A stretch of 64,000 bases of DNA from Caulobacter segnis ATCC 21756 (GTDB lineage Bacteria > Pseudomonadota > Alphaproteobacteria > Caulobacterales > Caulobacteraceae). Position 1 is the first letter of the stretch; every line of letters begins with the position of its first letter. This document shows positions 16,979 to 25,362 of the stretch, piece by piece. The notes under the pieces are model-generated. The model did not search any database. It saw nothing but the letters and a program-made list of their open reading frames with translations, and had not been told where the DNA came from. The stretch is taken from positions 4,526,001 through 4,590,000 of the forward strand of contig NC_014100.1 of assembly GCF_000092285.1 (NCBI RefSeq), in the 5' to 3' direction. Made by a program: the position numbers and the translations under genes.

Positions 16979-17857
16979 TCACCCCCGCGCGGCGATCACC
17001 TCGACCACCGCCACCAGGCGCTCGGCCTGCGCCAGGTGCAGACGTTCGGCCATCTTGCCGTCCACCCGCAAGGCGCCTTTGCCAGAATTTTCCGGCGCGT
17101 TGAAGGCCGCGATCACCGCGCGGCTCCAGACGATGTCCTCGGGCGAGGGCGAGAAGACGCGGTTGCAGATCTCCAGATGCTTGGGATGGATCAGGGTCTT
17201 GCCGTCGAAACCGAAGTCGACGCCCTGGACGCAGACCGCCTCCAGCGCCGCCAGATCCTCGATGTCGTTGTGGACGCCGTCCAGGATCGTCAGGCCGTGG
17301 GCCCGCGCCGCCGCCACCGACAGGGTCAGCAGCGGCAGGAACGGCGCGCGGTCGGGCGTCTGGCGCGCCCGCATCTCCTTGGCGAAGTCGTTGACGCCCA
17401 TGACCCAGGCCGACAGCCGCGTGCCGTGGGCGGCCTCGCCGATCTCCCATAGGTGAAAGGCGGCCTTGGCCGTCTCGATCATGATCCACAGGCGCGTGGC
17501 CGGCGGAGCGGCGTGCAGGCGCTGGTCGTAGAGGCGCACGTCGGCGGCGTCGTTGACCTTCGGGACCAGCACCGCATCCGGCCCGGCCTCGGCGGCGGCG
17601 GCCAGGTCCTCGGCGCCCCAGGGGGTGTCGAGGCCATTGACGCGGATCACGACCTCGCGGGCCCCGAAGCCTCCGGCCTGCACCGCCGCCACGGCCGCCT
17701 CGCGGGCCGCGGGCTTGGCTTCAGGCGCGACCGCGTCCTCCAGGTCCAGGATGATCACGTCGGCGTCGAGGGTGCGGGCCTTTTCGACCGCCTTGGCGTT
17801 GGAGGCGGGCATGTAGAGGGCGCTGCGGCGCGGGCGGCTGGGCAAGTCGACGGTCAT
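16979..17857 (-). CDS. HpcH/HpaI-CitE family lyase, probable malyl-CoA/beta-methylmalyl-CoA lyase
   Basis: A 292-aa TIM-barrel CoA-ester lyase. Motifs are RRSALYMPASNAKAVEKART, DVIILDLEDAVAPEAK (Mg-binding Asp/Glu), REVVIRVNGLDTPWG, WIMIETAKAAFHLWEI and GKTLIHPKHLEICN, the last being the C-terminal CoA-binding segment of CitE/Mcl proteins. The family includes malyl-CoA lyase, malyl-CoA thioesterase and citrate lyase beta subunits. The nearby hydratase at 14489 and mdh favour Mcl, which splits beta-methylmalyl-CoA to glyoxylate and propionyl-CoA. Lyase and thioesterase versions cannot be told apart here. Confidence 0.82.
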   Translation of the reverse strand: MTVDLPSRPRRSALYMPASNAKAVEKARTLDADVIILDLEDAVAPEAKPAAREAAVAAVQAGGFGAREVVIRVNGLDTPWGAEDLAAAAEAGPDAVLVPKVNDAADVRLYDQRLHAAPPATRLWIMIETAKAAFHLWEIGEAAHGTRLSAWVMGVNDFAKEMRARQTPDRAPFLPLLTLSVAAARAHGLTILDGVHNDIEDLAALEAVCVQGVDFGFDGKTLIHPKHLEICNRVFSPSPEDIVWSRAVIAAFNAPENSGKGALRVDGKMAERLHLAQAERLVAVVEVIAARG

Positions 17858-17987
17858 GGTGCTCCCCGGATCGGTTCTGGCTTTGCGCCGAGCTTAGCAT
17901 TGCTGCGTCGCAGCAAAAGCCTTCCGCTTGCGGCAGGCCGGGCAATAACCGCCTTGGCCTCTCCTCGGCTTGGCGTAGGATCGGGCT

Positions 17988-18368
17988 ATGACCACGCGCT
18001 ACGACGAGAACGCCAAGAACGTGCTGGGCGGAGAACTCAAGCCCTGCTCCCTGAACCCGGTGACCGGATTCTATCGCAACGGCTGCTGCGAGACCGGGCC
18101 GCACGACCTAGGCCTGCACACTGTCTGCGTCGTGTTGACTGACGAGTTCCTGGCCTTCTCGAAAGCCCAGGGCAACGACCTGTCCACCCCGCGCCCGGAG
18201 TACGCTTTTCCGGGCCTGAAGGCCGGCGACCGCTGGTGCCTGTGCGCCGGCCGCTGGACCGAGGCGCTGGAAGCCGGCATGGCGCCCCAGGTGGTGCTGG
18301 AAGCCACCCATGAAGAGATGCTGGCCGTCGCGCCGCTGGGCGTGCTCAAGGATCATGCCGTCACCTGA
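17988..18368 (+). CDS. DUF2237 family protein
   Basis: A 126-aa protein that fits DUF2237 along its whole length: NVLGGELKPCSLNPVTGFYR, NGCCETGPHDLGLHTVCVV, FLAFSKAQGNDLSTPRPEY, FPGLKAGDRWCLCAGRW and the end VLEATHEEMLAVAPLGVLKD. Five conserved Cys suggest metal or redox chemistry, but no function is established. It stands alone, 130 bp from the divergent lyase gene, and is followed by the long gene-free interval. Confidence 0.88.
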   Translation: MTTRYDENAKNVLGGELKPCSLNPVTGFYRNGCCETGPHDLGLHTVCVVLTDEFLAFSKAQGNDLSTPRPEYAFPGLKAGDRWCLCAGRWTEALEAGMAPQVVLEATHEEMLAVAPLGVLKDHAVT

Positions 18369-18910
18369 CAAGGCTCCGCCGCTTCACGCGATCGCTCGCT
18401 GAAGGGATAGAAGGGATGCGGAGCGCCGGACATCCGTCCGGAGGTTTGAAGTGTGTGTACCGTTTCGACGAAGCCAGACGCTCCGCGCAGCCGTTATCCG
18501 GTGAGCCCTCGACTCGCGGGGTTTTAACCCGCTTCCGAAAGAGGCCCCCGACGGGCGGGCCGGGGCGACGACCCCGGTCCCGGAACGCCCGGGCGATTTC
18601 AGCCCGAACCTGCCGCGTCGCCTATGCCTTCGCCGCCAGGGCTTCGTCCCGATATTTCAGGGAGCCTGCGCCTGGATCCGCCGCGAAGACGCCTTCCCGA
18701 AAGAAGACCGGCGAGCGCTTCCCGCTCGACCACCCCCGACAGCCGTCACGATCGCCGGCCGGACGTCCCTTCCAAGCCATCGGGTGAGGAAGAGTATGGA
18801 ATGGGTTTGAACGCGGATGATCCAGCGGCGTGTAAAAGTGAGAAGTGATTGAAATCGTTCCGTTCGATTCCGGATACCCGGATCATACAGCGCCGCGAAC
18901 GCTCGTACTT

Positions 18911-19018
18911 GCCCCCTCCGCGCTGACGCGCTCCTCCCCCGGAGGGGGAAGAAGGCCCGCGTCTCCTTCCGCCCCCTCCGGGGGCGGACGACCACGCATA
19001 GCGTGGTCAGGTGGGGGC
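18911..19018. repeat. Intergenic repeat, copy 1 (three-stem type)
   Basis: About 108 bp with a fixed order: GCCCCCTCCG, a short stem, CTCCTCCCCC..GAGGGGGAAGAAGG, a GCCCCC..GGGGGC stem, and GACCACGC/GCGTGGTC just before AGGTGGGGG. The same order occurs at 53619-53722 with different bases that still pair (GACCCGC/GCGGGTC), so the structure, not the exact sequence, is conserved. Confidence 0.75.
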
Positions 19019-19068
19019 CTGCAGCGGTGGCCGATTGGCGCTGAAACCCGTCCCCCCGCGACGGGAGT

Positions 19069-19209
19069 CCTTACATCTCACGGCGAGACGATCGCAGGGC
19101 TGACCGGGTTGCTCAAGGACCGCCCTCCGGGCGGCCGCGCCGCGGCGGCGAAGCCGTCCTTGACCAACCCGGTCAGCCCTGCACGCTGCAGCCTCCAAGA
19201 GATGTAAGG
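19069..19209. repeat. Nested inverted repeat (141 bp)
   Basis: The outer arms CCTTACATCTC (19069-19079) and GAGATGTAAGG (19199-19209) are perfect. Inside them, 27-bp arms at 19094-19120 and 19156-19182 match at 26 of 27 positions and flank a GC-rich 35-bp loop. There is no coding capacity. It may be a MITE-like element or a long hairpin transcript. Confidence 0.7.
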
Positions 19210-19308
19210 TTCGCTCCGACCCCGGGAGGTCGGCTTGCGACCCATTGCGGGCTTCCTCCTAAACGGTTCCGGTTGCCGCCGAGGCTTTCGCGCGCTACCT
19301 TGCCGTGC

Positions 19309-19521
19309 ATGAGCGGATCACATTCGTCCTTCGCGCGTCCGATGACGACAAAGCAGAAGCGTCAATTCTTCAAGGATCGGTACGCTTTGATGGTGGCGCC
19401 TCTGCTGCTGCTGCTGCTGCTGGGCGTAAGCCTAGGTTCTGCCAACCACTATTCGGAATTGCTGGCTTGGGTTTCGGGCTCGATGCTCGCTGGACTTACA
19501 GTCAATCGCTTGGTGCGCTGA
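19309..19521 (+). CDS. Small two-helix membrane protein
   Basis: A 70-aa open frame from ATG 19309; ATG 19342 (MTTKQKRQFFKDRY) is an equally possible start. A basic N-terminus precedes two hydrophobic segments: a Leu-rich one containing seven consecutive CTG Leu codons (19402-19422), and ELLAWVSGSMLAGLTVNRLV. No family is recognised. The CTG run could vary in copy number between strains. The call rests on membrane-helix pattern and an intact frame only. Confidence 0.5.
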   Translation: MSGSHSSFARPMTTKQKRQFFKDRYALMVAPLLLLLLLGVSLGSANHYSELLAWVSGSMLAGLTVNRLVR

Positions 19522-19576
19522 CCGACTTTTGCTGCGGCGAGGCCCATAGTGTCCGCTCTCCACCCATCGCCGACAT

Positions 19577-19957
19577 TCAGTAGGCCTGCTCTTCGCGCTC
19601 CCGCATTGAGATCGCGATCTGCGCCACCACCGCCACGAGCCCCACCAGCGCGCCGAGGCTGACCAGGGTCGACACCTCGAAAATGCCGGGCGCTATCTGC
19701 TTGAGGGTCGGATCGAACGGGAGCTTCTGGATGGTACGGCCCATGTGGAAGCTGTTGAGCCCGCCCACCAAAAGGCCCGGCGTCGGGCCGGCTATCCGCA
19801 AGTCGGCGACGATACGTCGCCAGATGTTCCTGGGAGTCCTCGCGCCCAGCACGGCGGCGATCAGGACGCCCGGAAGCGCGGCGCAAAGCAGGATCAGAAC
19901 GGCCTTCTGAGGGAGCGCCGCATGTTCGAAGACACTCCAGAGCGCTTGCGCCGTCAT
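19577..19957 (-). CDS. Small membrane protein, possibly ExbB/MotA-like
   Basis: A 126-aa protein with two hydrophobic segments, AVLILLCAALPGVLIAAVLG and VSTLVSLGALVGLVAVVAQI. Between them is a Gly/Pro-rich stretch, GPTPGLLVGGLNSFHMG. The pattern of a Gly-rich helix start, a loop ending LKQIAPGIFE, and a second helix of small residues recalls the last two helices of MotA/TolQ/ExbB proton-channel proteins, but this is weak. It converges with the small membrane protein at 19309 and lies downstream of mutM, 67 bp away on its own strand's upstream side. Confidence 0.6.
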   Translation of the reverse strand: MTAQALWSVFEHAALPQKAVLILLCAALPGVLIAAVLGARTPRNIWRRIVADLRIAGPTPGLLVGGLNSFHMGRTIQKLPFDPTLKQIAPGIFEVSTLVSLGALVGLVAVVAQIAISMREREEQAY

Positions 19958-20024
19958 GATCGCCTCCCCAAGCGGGGATTAGACTACGCGTGTAATCTTT
20001 TGTGTCAAACGGCGCGCCTGGCCC

Positions 20025-20888
20025 TCAAACCTGGCACACCGGGCAGAAGAACGTCGACCGCCCGGCCTGAACCTCCCGCGCGATGATGCCCTTGCAGCCG
20101 GGCGTCGGGCACGGCTCGCCCTCGCGGTCGTAGACGCGGAAGCGGTGCTGGAAATAGCCCAGCGCCCCGTCGGCGGCGGCGAAGTCCTTCAGGGTCGAGC
20201 CGCCGACCTCGACCGCCTCGGCCAGCACGTCCTTGATCGCCGTGGTCAGGGGCCCGAGCCGCTTCCTAGCGACGGCCCCCGCCGGCTTGAACGGCGAGAT
20301 GTGGGCCCGGTGCAGGGCCTCGCAGACATAGATGTTGCCCAGGCCCGCCACGGTGCGCTGGTCCAGCAGCAGGGTCTTGGGGCCCTGCTTGCGGTTTGCA
20401 AAGGCCTTTTCCAGCGTCCTGGTGTCGAAGGCCTCGCCCAGCGGCTCGGGCCCCATGGTCGCGAACCAGGGGTGGCGATCGACGCGGTCGGTCGGAATCA
20501 GGTCCATGAAGCCGAAGCGGCGGGGGTCGTAATAGGTGACGGTCGCGCCGGCCTCGGTCTCGAAGACGACGTGGGCGTGCTTGTCGTCCGGCGTCACTTC
20601 GCGGGCGAAGTCGCCGGGCCTGACGGTTCCCTCCGGCGCGGCGATCTCGAAGCGGCCTGTCATGCCTAAGTGCATCACCAGGGTGTCGCCGCGATCCAGC
20701 GGGGCCAGGATGTACTTGGCTCGGCGGTCCAGCCGCAGGATCCTCGCGCCCGTCACCCGCTGGACGAAGCCGTCGGGCAGCGGAAACCGCAGGTCGGGCC
20801 GGTTGGCGCGCACGCGGGCCAGGCGCGCGCCGGACAGGACGGGCTCGAGACCGCGCCGGACGGTCTCGACTTCGGGCAGTTCGGGCAA
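20025..20888 (-). CDS. mutM: Formamidopyrimidine-DNA glycosylase
   Basis: Bifunctional glycosylase/AP lyase of 287 aa that removes 8-oxoguanine. It begins PELPEVETVRRGLEP, where the Pro after Met is the catalytic nucleophile and the next Glu the acid. The Lys in RRAKYILAPL, the helix-two-turn-helix NIYVCEALHRAHISPFKPAG, and the C-terminal zinc finger CPTPGCKGIIAREV...FFCPVCQ (four Cys) are all present. It is slightly longer than E. coli MutM. It diverges from ubiE, the arrangement found in many alphaproteobacteria. Confidence 0.96.
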   Translation of the reverse strand: MPELPEVETVRRGLEPVLSGARLARVRANRPDLRFPLPDGFVQRVTGARILRLDRRAKYILAPLDRGDTLVMHLGMTGRFEIAAPEGTVRPGDFAREVTPDDKHAHVVFETEAGATVTYYDPRRFGFMDLIPTDRVDRHPWFATMGPEPLGEAFDTRTLEKAFANRKQGPKTLLLDQRTVAGLGNIYVCEALHRAHISPFKPAGAVARKRLGPLTTAIKDVLAEAVEVGGSTLKDFAAADGALGYFQHRFRVYDREGEPCPTPGCKGIIAREVQAGRSTFFCPVCQV

Positions 20889-20971
20889 GGATCATTCCTT
20901 AAGGCGATGACGCGGCGCGATGCGCGAGCTAATAGCGGACCTTCCTATAGCGACTTCGCCCCCGGGACGTC

Positions 20972-21730
20972 ATGAGCAACACCTCCGCCAGCTTCGGTTT
21001 CAAGGATGTCGACGCCTCGCAGAAGGCGGGCCTGGTGCGCGGCGTGTTCGACCGCGTGGCCAAGAACTACGACATCATGAACGACCTGATGAGCGGCGGG
21101 GTGCATCGCCTCTGGAAGGACGCCGTCGCCGCGCGCCTGAACCCGCAGCCGGGCGAGGTGATCATCGACTGCGCCGGCGGCACCGGCGACATGGCCCGGC
21201 GCTTCGCCAAGATGGCGCGGGCCGCCCAGGAGCGGCGCGGCGGTCCGGACGCGACCATCAACATCGTCGACTACAACGCCGAGATGATCATGGCCGGCAT
21301 CGAGCGCGGTGGCGAACCGGAGATCACCTGGACCGTCGGCGACGCCCAACGCCTGCCGCTGCCCGACAGTTACGCCAACGCCTATGTGATCAGCTTCGGC
21401 ATCCGCAACGTCACCGATATCGACGCGGCCCTGCGCGAGGCGCGCCGGGTGCTGAAGCCCGGCGGCCGCTTCCTGTGCCTGGAGTTCTCGCGCCCGGTGA
21501 CCGAAGCGTTGGCGAAGGCCTACGACGCCTACAGCTTCAAGATCATCCCGCAGGTCGGCGAATGGGTCGCCAAGGACCGCGACGCCTATCAGTACCTGGT
21601 CGAGAGCATCCGCCGCTTCCCCGACCAGAAGACCTTCGCCGGCATGATCGAGAACGCCGGCTTCAAGCGGGTCAGCTACACCAACTTCACCGGCGGCGTC
21701 GCGGCCCTGCACCAGGGTTGGGCGCTCTAA
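20972..21730 (+). CDS. ubiE: Ubiquinone/menaquinone C-methyltransferase UbiE
   Basis: A 252-aa SAM-dependent methyltransferase for the C-methylation of ubiquinone. The family start [20 protein letters not shown], the SAM motif [35 protein letters not shown] and the FLCLEFSRP segment are intact. It is followed after 3 bp by ubiB, so the two form a ubiquinone operon. An insertion around [15 protein letters not shown] between motif I and motif II is slightly longer than in E. coli. Confidence 0.95.
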   Translation: MSNTSASFGFKDVDASQKAGLVRGVFDRVAKNYDIMNDLMSGGVHRLWKDAVAARLNPQPGEVIIDCAGGTGDMARRFAKMARAAQERRGGPDATINIVDYNAEMIMAGIERGGEPEITWTVGDAQRLPLPDSYANAYVISFGIRNVTDIDAALREARRVLKPGGRFLCLEFSRPVTEALAKAYDAYSFKIIPQVGEWVAKDRDAYQYLVESIRRFPDQKTFAGMIENAGFKRVSYTNFTGGVAALHQGWAL

Positions 21731-21733
21731 GCA

Positions 21734-23245
21734 GTGACCTCGTTCTCCGCCTTCTGGCGCCTGACGGGCGCGGGCTGGGCCCTGGTGCGGGCCGACGCCC
21801 TGATCCCGCGCGAGGCCGAACCCCTGCTGCCGCCGGCCGCCAAGCTGGCCGGGCGGGTGCTGCGCCTGTTCGCCGGTAGCGCCGCCAAGCGTGGCCGGCC
21901 GGGCGAGCGCCTGGCCCGCGTGCTGGAGAAGCAGGGGCCGGCGGCGATCAAACTGGGCCAGTTCCTGTCGACCCGCGCCGATATCTTCGGGAGCGCCTTC
22001 GCCGAGGACCTCTCGCACCTGAAGGACCGGCTGCCGGCCTTTCCGCTCGCGGTCGCCAGGGCCGAGATCGCCCGCAACCTCGGCAAGCCGCTGGACGAGA
22101 TCTTCGCCGAGATCGGAGAGCCGGTCGCCGCCGCCTCGCTGGCCCAGGCCCATCCCGCCACGCTGGTCGACGGGCGCAAGGTCGCCGTGAAGGTGCTACG
22201 GCCGGACGTCGAGCGCCAGGTCGCCCGCGACACCGCCGTGCTGCGGCTGACCGCGCGCCTGGCCGAGACTCTGGCGCCCGCCTCGCGCCGCCTGCGGCCT
22301 ACCGAGTTCGTCGAGGTGGTGATCCGCGCCCTCGAACTGGAGATGGACCTGCGCTTCGAGGCCGCCGGCTGCGCCGAGCTGGGCGAGGCCATGGCCAAGG
22401 ACGCCTATATGAGCGCCCCGAGCGTGTGCTGGGAGGGCGTGGGCAAGCGCGTCCTCACCTTGACCTGGGCCGAGGGCGCGCCGCTGTCGGACCCCGCCGC
22501 CCTGACGCTGCCGGGCCTGGACCGCAAGGCCCTGGCCGAAAACGTCACCCGCGGCTTCCTGGCCCAGGCCCTGGACCACGGCCTGTTCCACGCCGACCTG
22601 CACGAAGGCAACCTGTTCGTCGCCGCGCCGGCCAGCGTCACGGCCGTGGACTACGGCATCGTCGGGCGCCTGGGGCCCGGCGAGCGCCGCTACCTGGCCG
22701 AGATCCTGTACGGCTTCCTGAACCGCGACTACGCCCGCATCGCCCAGGTGCATTTCGACGCCGGCTATGTCCCCGCCCACCAGGACAAGGACGCCTTCGC
22801 CCAGGCTCTGCGCGCCGTCGGCGAGCCCGTGTTCGGCCGCAACGCCCGCGACGTCTCGATGGGCCGCCTCCTGGCGCAGCTCTTTGAGATCACCGCGCTT
22901 TTCGACATGGCCCTGCGGCCGGAACTGGTGCTGCTGCAGAAGACCATGGTCACGGTCGAGGGCGTGGCCCGCCGCATCGACCCGACCCACGACCTGTGGG
23001 CCGCCGCTGATCCGGTGGTCCGTCGTTGGATCGGCCGCGAGCTCTCGCCCGCCGCCAAGGTCCGCGACTTCGCCGAGGAGGCTCTGCGCGCCCTCCGCGC
23101 CATCGCCCGCCTGGCCGAGGCCTCGCCCCCGGCGACGACAGAAGTCCATATCGAGCGATCGCACGTCTGGCCGCTGCTATGGTTCTTGGTCGGCGCCGCG
23201 ACGGCCGGGGCGGCCTTCGTGACCGGGCTGCTGCTCTCGCGCTAG
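21734..23245 (+). CDS. ubiB: Ubiquinone biosynthesis ADCK-family protein UbiB
   Basis: A 503-aa atypical kinase/ATPase required for ubiquinone assembly, starting at GTG 21734 only 3 bp after ubiE. The ADCK-specific KxGQ motif is in PAAIKLGQFLSTRADI, the Ala-rich nucleotide loop in EPVAAASLAQAHPATL, the invariant Lys in RKVAVKVLRPD, the catalytic loop in HADLHEGNLFV and the metal Asp in AVDYGIVGRLG. A hydrophobic segment near the C-terminus (LLWFLVGAATAGAAFVTGLL) anchors it. Co-transcription with ubiE is likely. Confidence 0.95.
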   Translation: MTSFSAFWRLTGAGWALVRADALIPREAEPLLPPAAKLAGRVLRLFAGSAAKRGRPGERLARVLEKQGPAAIKLGQFLSTRADIFGSAFAEDLSHLKDRLPAFPLAVARAEIARNLGKPLDEIFAEIGEPVAAASLAQAHPATLVDGRKVAVKVLRPDVERQVARDTAVLRLTARLAETLAPASRRLRPTEFVEVVIRALELEMDLRFEAAGCAELGEAMAKDAYMSAPSVCWEGVGKRVLTLTWAEGAPLSDPAALTLPGLDRKALAENVTRGFLAQALDHGLFHADLHEGNLFVAAPASVTAVDYGIVGRLGPGERRYLAEILYGFLNRDYARIAQVHFDAGYVPAHQDKDAFAQALRAVGEPVFGRNARDVSMGRLLAQLFEITALFDMALRPELVLLQKTMVTVEGVARRIDPTHDLWAAADPVVRRWIGRELSPAAKVRDFAEEALRALRAIARLAEASPPATTEVHIERSHVWPLLWFLVGAATAGAAFVTGLLLSR

Positions 23246-23408
23246 GCCGGAGCGACGTCTCTGGCCCGGGCCTCGCGTGTCGCCACGGAAGCGAATCATC
23301 GCGGCGAGCCAAGCGAAGACGCACGACCGCCCTCGCCCAACCCATCATCCCCGCCCCAGACCCGCCCTGGTCCGGGACCTGAAGCCCAGATGGCGGGGAG
23401 GATCCCCC

Positions 23409-23969
23409 TTACCCTTCCGCCTCGTCCCGCTCTCGCTTCTTGGCGGCGGTCGCCCGGCGCGCTTCGCGGGTCTTCTGCTCGGTCCAGTAGGCCGCGCCCT
23501 CGTCGGGCTTGAACATCGTGCGGGGCGCGCCTTCGCGCGACACCACCGCGAAAACATTGTCCTTGGGATCGTAGATCAGCAGATCGCCATTGGCGCGCTT
23601 CAGCGTTTGCGAGCCCTTGGGCGGATCGCTGACGAAGGCGTGGACCTTGGCGACATAGTCGTCGGCGCTCTTGGCGCCGAACGTCTCGCCGTTGCGCTGG
23701 AACGAGCGCTGGGCGTTCTCCTCGGCCGTGCGGTCGCGGTTGGCGGCCCAATAGGGCTTGCCGGCGATCAGCTTGACCGGCGCGTCGCGCGGATCGCTTC
23801 GGCGCGGACTCTCGGTCGACGCCTCGACCGCGGAGCCTTCAGACGCCGCGCTGGCCCGCTCCCCGCCCTTCGGCGCCTTGACCGCCGACGCGCCGCTGTC
23901 GCACGCCGCCAAGGACAGCAGGCCCAACCCAGCGACGACGCCGACAGAAATCTGCCTCACAATCTTCAT
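23409..23969 (-). CDS. Lipoprotein with BECR/CdiA_C-like nuclease domain
   Basis: A 186-aa lipoprotein with lipobox LSLAAC at residues 18-23, then a Ser/Glu/Ala linker to about 60. Residues about 85-165 (GETFGAKSADDYVAKVHAFV, KRANGDLLIYDPKDNVFAVV, RTMFKPDEGAAYW) follow the pattern of the barnase-EndoU-colicin-RelE-type RNase domains at the C-terminus of contact-dependent polymorphic toxins. Those toxins usually show an H..HG..FG entry motif; here it reads RSFQRNGETFG, so the His residues are missing and activity may be lost. It stands alone with no recognisable immunity gene. The fold assignment is from memory of the family. Confidence 0.62.
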   Translation of the reverse strand: MKIVRQISVGVVAGLGLLSLAACDSGASAVKAPKGGERASAASEGSAVEASTESPRRSDPRDAPVKLIAGKPYWAANRDRTAEENAQRSFQRNGETFGAKSADDYVAKVHAFVSDPPKGSQTLKRANGDLLIYDPKDNVFAVVSREGAPRTMFKPDEGAAYWTEQKTREARRATAAKKRERDEAEG

Positions 23970-24125
23970 GATCGTATTCGCCCCATTGCTCTACCTTGAC
24001 GTTTAATGAACGAAAGCGGAACAGGAGTCGAGTCCCTAAGTTCACGGCAGGATTGTCACTGGCGCTTTGGCGCGGGGATGGGCATGTGCAGGGGACGAGA
24101 CGAACGCGGAAAGCGGGAGCTGGGC

Positions 24126-25322
24126 GTGAGCGACAAGCGGGTTCTTCTGATCGTCGGCGGCGGCGTGGCGGCCTACAAGTCTCTGCTGCTGGTGCGCCTG
24201 CTGCGCCGGGCGGGAATCGCCGTGCGGCCGATCCTGACCAAGGCGGGCGAGCAGTTCGTCACGCCGCTGTCCCTCTCGGCCCTGGCCGAGGACAAGGTCT
24301 ATCAGGACCTGTTCTCCCTGACCGACGAACACGAGATGGGCCATATCGAGCTGTCGCGCTCGGCCGACCTGGTCGTGGTCGCCCCGGCGACGGCCGACCT
24401 GATCGCCAAGGCCGCGGGCGGCCTGGCCGGCGATCTCGCCTCCACCACCCTGCTCGCCACCGATAAGCCCGTGCTGATGGCGCCGGCCATGAACGTGCGG
24501 ATGTGGCTGCATCCCGCCACCCAACGCAATGTCGCGACCCTGAAGGCCGACGGCGTGTCGTTCGTCGACCCGGCCGAGGGCGCCATGGCCTGCGGCGAGT
24601 TCGGGCCCGGTCGCCTGGCCGAGCCGGAGGAGATCTTCGCCGCCATCGTCGCCATGCTGGAAGGCCCCGCCGCCAAGCCGCTGGTCGGCAAGCGGGCCCT
24701 GGTCACGGCCGGCCCGACCTTCGAGCCGATCGACCCCGTGCGCGGGATCACCAACCGCTCCAGCGGCAAGCAGGGCTTCGCGATCGCCGAGGCCCTGGCC
24801 CGCCTCGGCGCGGAGGTCACCCTGATCGCCGGTCCGGTGTTCCTGCCGACCCCGCCGGGGGTCAAGCGGGTGGACGTCGAGACGGCCCGCCAGATGCTGG
24901 CCGCCAGCCAGGCCGCCCTGCCGGCCGATGTCGGCGTCTTCGTCGCCGCCGTCGCCGACTGGCGCGTCGACGAAGCGTTCGGCGCCAAGCTGAAGAAGGA
25001 GAAGGGCGGTCCGCCGGCCCTGACCTTCGTGGAGAACCCCGACATCCTGGCCACGCTCTCGGCCTCGGGTCCCCAGCGGCCCAAGCTGGTCGTCGGTTTC
25101 GCCGCCGAGACCGACCATGTCGAGGAACACGCCCGCGCCAAGCTGGCCCGCAAGGGCTGCGACTGGATCATCGCCAACGACGTCACCCAGCCTGGCGTGA
25201 TGGGCGGCGGCGAGAACGCCGTCCTGCTGGTGACCAAGGACAAGACCGAGCGCTGGGACCGCGCCGCCAAGGACGCGGTGGCCGCCCAGATCGCCGCGCG
25301 GATCGCCCAGGCCTTGGCCTAG
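24126..25322 (+). CDS. coaBC: Bifunctional phosphopantothenoylcysteine decarboxylase/phosphopantothenate-cysteine ligase
   Basis: A 398-aa two-domain enzyme for steps 2 and 3 of CoA synthesis. The N-terminal flavin decarboxylase has [20 protein letters not shown], the catalytic His in [29 protein letters not shown] and the flap Cys in [14 protein letters not shown]. The C-terminal CoaB ligase has [19 protein letters not shown] and [15 protein letters not shown] 24126 is used because homologues start at VSDKRVLL and a GGGAGC site precedes it. The frame is open upstream to 24006 without similarity. dut follows after a reversed regulator gene. Confidence 0.94.
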   Translation: MSDKRVLLIVGGGVAAYKSLLLVRLLRRAGIAVRPILTKAGEQFVTPLSLSALAEDKVYQDLFSLTDEHEMGHIELSRSADLVVVAPATADLIAKAAGGLAGDLASTTLLATDKPVLMAPAMNVRMWLHPATQRNVATLKADGVSFVDPAEGAMACGEFGPGRLAEPEEIFAAIVAMLEGPAAKPLVGKRALVTAGPTFEPIDPVRGITNRSSGKQGFAIAEALARLGAEVTLIAGPVFLPTPPGVKRVDVETARQMLAASQAALPADVGVFVAAVADWRVDEAFGAKLKKEKGGPPALTFVENPDILATLSASGPQRPKLVVGFAAETDHVEEHARAKLARKGCDWIIANDVTQPGVMGGGENAVLLVTKDKTERWDRAAKDAVAAQIAARIAQALA

Positions 25323-25362
25323 GGCGCATTCTCCCGCTGGCGCGACCTGTTAGAACGCCCGG

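Larger units (their letters stand above)
18369..19308. other. 940-bp gene-free interval rich in hairpins
   Basis: No frame here shows codon bias or a family match. From 18426 to 18606 four perfect hairpins follow closely: CCGGAC/GTCCGG (18426-18441), GCGGG/CCCGC (18516-18532), CCGGGG/CCCCGG (18560-18577) and CGGGC/GCCCG (18590-18606). This could be a structured RNA. The right part holds a copy of the intergenic repeat (18911-19018) and a nested inverted repeat (19069-19209), both listed separately. I looked for tmRNA, RNase P and SRP RNA hallmarks and found none. Confidence 0.5.

Noticed and set aside
18416-18787. A 123-codon open frame in the gene-free interval
   Set aside because: Composition is Arg/Pro/Ser-rich without third-base GC bias, overlaps strong hairpins and resembles no family.
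18369-18900. tmRNA, RNase P RNA or SRP RNA in the gene-free interval
   Set aside because: No tag-peptide reading, no GAGGAAAGTCC-type P4 core and no GGAAGCAGC SRP loop were found.
19402-19422. CTG run as a disease-like or CRISPR-type repeat
   Set aside because: It is seven in-frame Leu codons in a membrane helix; no spacers or longer array.
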